Positions 57,001-59,998 of a DNA stretch of 59,998 bases are shown here, in pieces. Positions within the stretch are counted from its first letter, which is position 1; the number at the start of each line of letters is the position of its first letter. This DNA comes from Verrucomicrobiaceae bacterium. GTDB taxonomy: Bacteria; Verrucomicrobiota; Verrucomicrobiia; Chthoniobacterales; Chthoniobacteraceae. Below the pieces are notes generated by a model. It had not been told where the DNA came from, ran no database searches, and was given only the letters and a program-made list of their open reading frames with translations. The position numbers and the translations under genes were made by a program. The DNA is taken from assembly GCA_005791535.1 (NCBI GenBank), contig SXWH01000115.1, forward strand, positions 1 through 59,998. Direction: 5' to 3'.

Positions 57001-59998
57001 ATGAAACCACACGTCATTCTCTCAGCAACAATCGCCATCCTCGCGCAACCGTCGATCGCCCAACTTCCTGCCGGAGTTAAAGCAGAACCATTGGCTGCGC
57101 CGTCCAAGGGCGAGGGAAAGGCCATGTTTACCCAGCTTTCTCCGCAGCAGACGGGCATCACCACGCTCAACTCCATGAATGTGGATCACCCGATGAGCTA
57201 CCTTTATCACTCGGGAATGACGACGGGCGGCGTGGTCACTGCGGATTTTGACGGAGACGGGAAGCCAGACGTGTTTTTCGCAGGAACCACTGGACCAAAC
57301 GTTCTCTACCGGAATCTCGGCGGGCTGAAGTTCGAGGATATCACGGCCAAGAGCGCGATGCTCGACGGAGGCGACGCATGGACTGCCGGCGCCTCGGCCG
57401 CAGACGTCGACGGGGACGGCGACCTGGACCTTTACCTTTGCAACTACATGAAGCCAAACCAGCTCTTCCTGAACAACGGGAAGGGAGTCTTCACGGAAGT
57501 GAAAGGCGCGGCAGGACTGGATGCGGTGGACTGCTCGCACAGTGCTTATTTTGCAGACGCAGACGGGGACGGAGACATGGACATGTATCTCCTGACGAAC
57601 CGCATCGAAGACCCGAACGGCACACCATCGGAACTGCCGGTGGATAAGTTCAAGGATGGCACCGTGTCCATCAAACCAGGCTTTGAAAAATACTACCACA
57701 TCTGGCGCTTCGACTACGACAACTGGGGAAGCGAAGCAGTCGGCACCGAGGATCGCTTTTACCGCAATGACAGCAAGGACGGCGCCGTAAAATTCACCGA
57801 CGTCACCAAGGATGCCGGGATATTCGGACGCGGCGACGGACTCGGTGCGGTGTGGACCGATTACGATGGTGACGGAAAGCTGGACCTTTACGTGGCCAAC
57901 GACTTCCAGGGGCCCGATAAGCTCTATCACAATAACGGCGACGGCACGTTTCGCGACGTGCTTCCCTCCGCAGTTCCGCACACGCCATGGTTTTCGATGG
58001 GCGTGGACGCAGGCGATGTGAACAACGATCTGATGCCGGACATCCTCGTCGCTGACATGAGCGCGACGTCGCATTTTAAATCCAAGACCACCATGGGAAT
58101 CATGGGCGGCATCGACCTGCAGCGTTCGTATTTCGCGAATCCGCCGCAGTACATGGTCAACACGCTCCTCGTGAACACGGGCACCGGACGATTCCTGGAA
58201 GGCAGCAAACTCTTCGGGGTTCGGAGCACCGACTGGACGTGGACGGTAAAGTTTGCCGACCTCGACCTCGACGGATGGCAGGACGTCTATTTCACCAACG
58301 GCATCAGCCGCCACATGAATGATTCGGACATCACGATCACCCAGCAGCAACTGGTGGGCAAACACATGTTCGAGTATTTCAAGTCCGGCGAAATGCGCAA
58401 AGAGGTCAATCGAAGTTATCGCAATACGGGCAAGAATAAATTCGAGGAGACCAGCGAAGCGTGGGGCCTTGCGCACAATGGCGTGACCTACGGCGCTGCC
58501 ACATCAGACCTCGATGGCGACGGCGATTTGGACATCGTCGAAGTGAACCTCGAGGAACCCAACTTCGTGCTCCGTAATGATGTGCAGGAAGGCAATCGAC
58601 TGCTCATCAAACTGGAAGGCGTGAAATCCAACCGCCACGGAATCGGGGCCAAGGTCATCGTGCGCACGGCATCCGGCGCACAGATGCGGATCAATTCTCC
58701 GCAGAGCGGCTACATGACCTACAACGATGACACCATCCACTTTGGTCTCGGCAAAGAGGACACCGTTCAGGAAATCATCGTATTCTGGCCCGGCGGCGGT
58801 TCGCAAAAACTCACCGGACTGAAGGCAAACATGCGTTACACCATCACGCAGCCAGTCAATGGCGGCGAACCCGTGACCCCGGAGCCAAAACCGGAACCAA
58901 AGTTTGCCGCAAGCAAGTCGCTGGATTTCCTCAAACACAAGGACGCCGGCTGGGACAAGGATTTCAAACGTCAAATTCTTCTCCCGCACAGCCAGAGCCA
59001 GTGCGGACCGGCGCTCGCATGGGGCGATGTTGACGGCGACGGCGATGACGACCTTTTCTTCGGGTCCAGCGCAGGAAACATCGGTGAAATCCGCATGAAC
59101 GACGGAAGGGGCAAGTTTGTCGCGAAGTGGGTTGAGGACCTGCGCTCCGACAAGGACGCCGAGGACATGGGTGCCGTGTTTTTCGATGCAGACGGCGACG
59201 GCGACCTCGATCTTTACGTCGCAAGTGGCAGTTACGAATTTGAACCGAAGGCCGCTGCGCTCGCAGACCGCCTTTATATCAACGATGGAAGCGGTTCGTT
59301 CAAGAAAGCACCCGCCGACACGATTCCAGCCGATGTCGAGAACGACGGACCGGTGGCAGCCGTTGACTACGATCGCGACGGAAAAATCGACCTGTTTGTT
59401 GGCGCGCGCTGCGTTCCCGGCGACTGGCCACACCACGGCCGTTCGCGTCTGCTGAAAAACACCGGCACGGCGGGAAAGCCGAAGTTTACCGATGTCACCG
59501 ACACGGTTCCAGGACTCGCATCTGCCGGCATCGTGAATTCCGCTCTCTGGTCCGACATGAATGGAGACGGATGGCCCGACCTCATCGTCGCCGCCGAATG
59601 GCAGCCGATTCGCATTTTCAAAAACACGCAGGGTAAACTCGCCGACTACACGAAGGAAGCCGGACTCGCCGACCTCAAAGGCTGGTGGAACAGCGTGACT
59701 TCGGGCGATTTTGATGGCGACGGCGACCTCGATTACGCGGTGGGCAATGTGGGCTTGAACACGAAATACAAACAGCCCGACCTGCAGCACCCCATGCTCA
59801 CGTATTACGCAGATTTCGACGGTACCGGGAAACCGAACATCGTCGAAGTGAAGCGTGAAGGCGATGTCTGCCTGCCGGAGCGCGGCCGCAGTTGCTCGAG
59901 CACCGCGATGCCGTTCATCAAGCAGAAGTTCCCGACATTCAAACAATTCGCACTCGCAAGTCTGAACGAAGTTTACAGCGACGAGAAACTTGCGAAGG
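57001..59998 (+). CDS. FG-GAP/VCBS repeat protein with ASPIC/UnbV domain (partial)
   Basis: An open frame runs from ATG 57001 (MKPHVILSATIAILAQPSIA, signal peptide) to the right edge, 999 codons without a stop. It carries many Ca-binding loops of the DxDGDGxxD type (DFDGDGKPDVF, DVDGDGDLDLY, DADGDGDMDMY, DYDGDGKLDLY and DVDGDGDDDLF), the FG-GAP/VCBS repeats of a beta-propeller. An ASPIC/UnbV domain lies near residues 533-605 (NRLLIKLEGVKSNRHGIGAKVIVRTASG). A second set of repeats follows. It is probably a large surface or secreted binding protein. The C terminus is outside the window. Confidence 0.93.
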   Translation, partial: MKPHVILSATIAILAQPSIAQLPAGVKAEPLAAPSKGEGKAMFTQLSPQQTGITTLNSMNVDHPMSYLYHSGMTTGGVVTADFDGDGKPDVFFAGTTGPNVLYRNLGGLKFEDITAKSAMLDGGDAWTAGASAADVDGDGDLDLYLCNYMKPNQLFLNNGKGVFTEVKGAAGLDAVDCSHSAYFADADGDGDMDMYLLTNRIEDPNGTPSELPVDKFKDGTVSIKPGFEKYYHIWRFDYDNWGSEAVGTEDRFYRNDSKDGAVKFTDVTKDAGIFGRGDGLGAVWTDYDGDGKLDLYVANDFQGPDKLYHNNGDGTFRDVLPSAVPHTPWFSMGVDAGDVNNDLMPDILVADMSATSHFKSKTTMGIMGGIDLQRSYFANPPQYMVNTLLVNTGTGRFLEGSKLFGVRSTDWTWTVKFADLDLDGWQDVYFTNGISRHMNDSDITITQQQLVGKHMFEYFKSGEMRKEVNRSYRNTGKNKFEETSEAWGLAHNGVTYGAATSDLDGDGDLDIVEVNLEEPNFVLRNDVQEGNRLLIKLEGVKSNRHGIGAKVIVRTASGAQMRINSPQSGYMTYNDDTIHFGLGKEDTVQEIIVFWPGGGSQKLTGLKANMRYTITQPVNGGEPVTPEPKPEPKFAASKSLDFLKHKDAGWDKDFKRQILLPHSQSQCGPALAWGDVDGDGDDDLFFGSSAGNIGEIRMNDGRGKFVAKWVEDLRSDKDAEDMGAVFFDADGDGDLDLYVASGSYEFEPKAAALADRLYINDGSGSFKKAPADTIPADVENDGPVAAVDYDRDGKIDLFVGARCVPGDWPHHGRSRLLKNTGTAGKPKFTDVTDTVPGLASAGIVNSALWSDMNGDGWPDLIVAAEWQPIRIFKNTQGKLADYTKEAGLADLKGWWNSVTSGDFDGDGDLDYAVGNVGLNTKYKQPDLQHPMLTYYADFDGTGKPNIVEVKREGDVCLPERGRSCSSTAMPFIKQKFPTFKQFALASLNEVYSDEKLAK

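Noticed and set aside
57022..59946. Two minus-strand open frames of about 480 codons each
   Set aside because: They are mirrors of the Asp/Gly-rich repeats of the FG-GAP gene, whose plus frame has a signal peptide and known domains.
1..59998. CRISPR arrays, tRNA or rRNA genes
   Set aside because: No regularly spaced direct repeats, tRNA T-loop/CCA patterns or rRNA segments were recognised by eye. A covariance-model search would settle tRNA absence.

Overview
The window is a chromosomal stretch, high in GC, from a Gram-negative bacterium that is most likely a member of the Verrucomicrobiota (PVC group). This is an inference from gene families. There are two Planctomycete-type cytochrome/DUF1549/DUF1553 proteins, one paired with a DUF1501 protein. 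There is a protein of autotransporter-associated beta-strand repeats ending in a PEP-CTERM-like tail, secretin-derived proteins with the motif RYPTEFEPP, a triple-ExbD proton-channel locus, a pseudokinase fused to a formylglycine-generating-enzyme-like (FGE-like) domain, and a giant FG-GAP/ASPIC-UnbV protein. Outer-membrane, LPS (KdsD) and ExbB/ExbD genes show a diderm envelope. No tRNA, rRNA or CRISPR array was seen.

Layout. 1-5,830 is a scarred region. The start of an IS5-like transposase lies at the left edge, followed by the pseudokinase-FGE gene. A complete IS3-family element with a programmed -1 frameshift site has cut a small secreted-protein gene just behind its signal peptide. 5,776-10,869 (minus) holds a PLP-dependent decarboxylase and the beta-strand repeat protein. 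11,005-18,304 (plus) holds parA, a small membrane protein and a GH10 xylanase joined by ATGA overlaps, then parE and parC (topoisomerase IV). 18,320-21,203 (minus) is a three-gene overlapping operon of secretin C-domain relatives. 21,344-25,135 (plus) is a cytochrome-DUF1549/1553 gene plus DUF1501 pair. 25,142-28,618 holds a GYF_2 membrane protein, dprA, an AT-richer 680-bp island with a broken acidic reading frame, an ArsR-type regulator and a DUF1802 gene.

28,631-33,292 holds kdsD, a glycosyltransferase, dnaG and a beta-carbonic anhydrase. 33,482-36,526 is a second cytochrome-DUF1549/1553 gene. 36,523-44,712 (minus) is a compact run of ten genes with overlaps of 1-4 bp or gaps of 3-15 bp: SurA/PpiD-like foldase, TPR protein, glycosyltransferase, SufT, small membrane protein, histidine phosphatase, a tandem two-domain ModA, ModB, ModC and a MoeB-like enzyme. 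It appears to tie molybdate import and cofactor sulfur chemistry to envelope functions. 44,817-48,988 (plus) is a TPR/ExbB/ExbD/ExbD/ExbD/beta-barrel locus, probably energising an outer-membrane process. 49,008-51,690 holds an OsmC-like protein, prfB with its autoregulatory +1 frameshift, and an NHL-repeat protein. 51,746-56,882 (minus) holds a membrane histidine kinase with a hairpin over its start codon, aldose 1-epimerase, an amidohydrolase and a DUF1573 protein. From 57,001 to the right edge runs an open FG-GAP/ASPIC-UnbV gene.

Best candidates for something new: the gate-less secretin-like trio, the pseudokinase-FGE fusion, the fused ModA-ModA binding protein in its ten-gene operon, and the ExbB with a C-terminal zinc ribbon.
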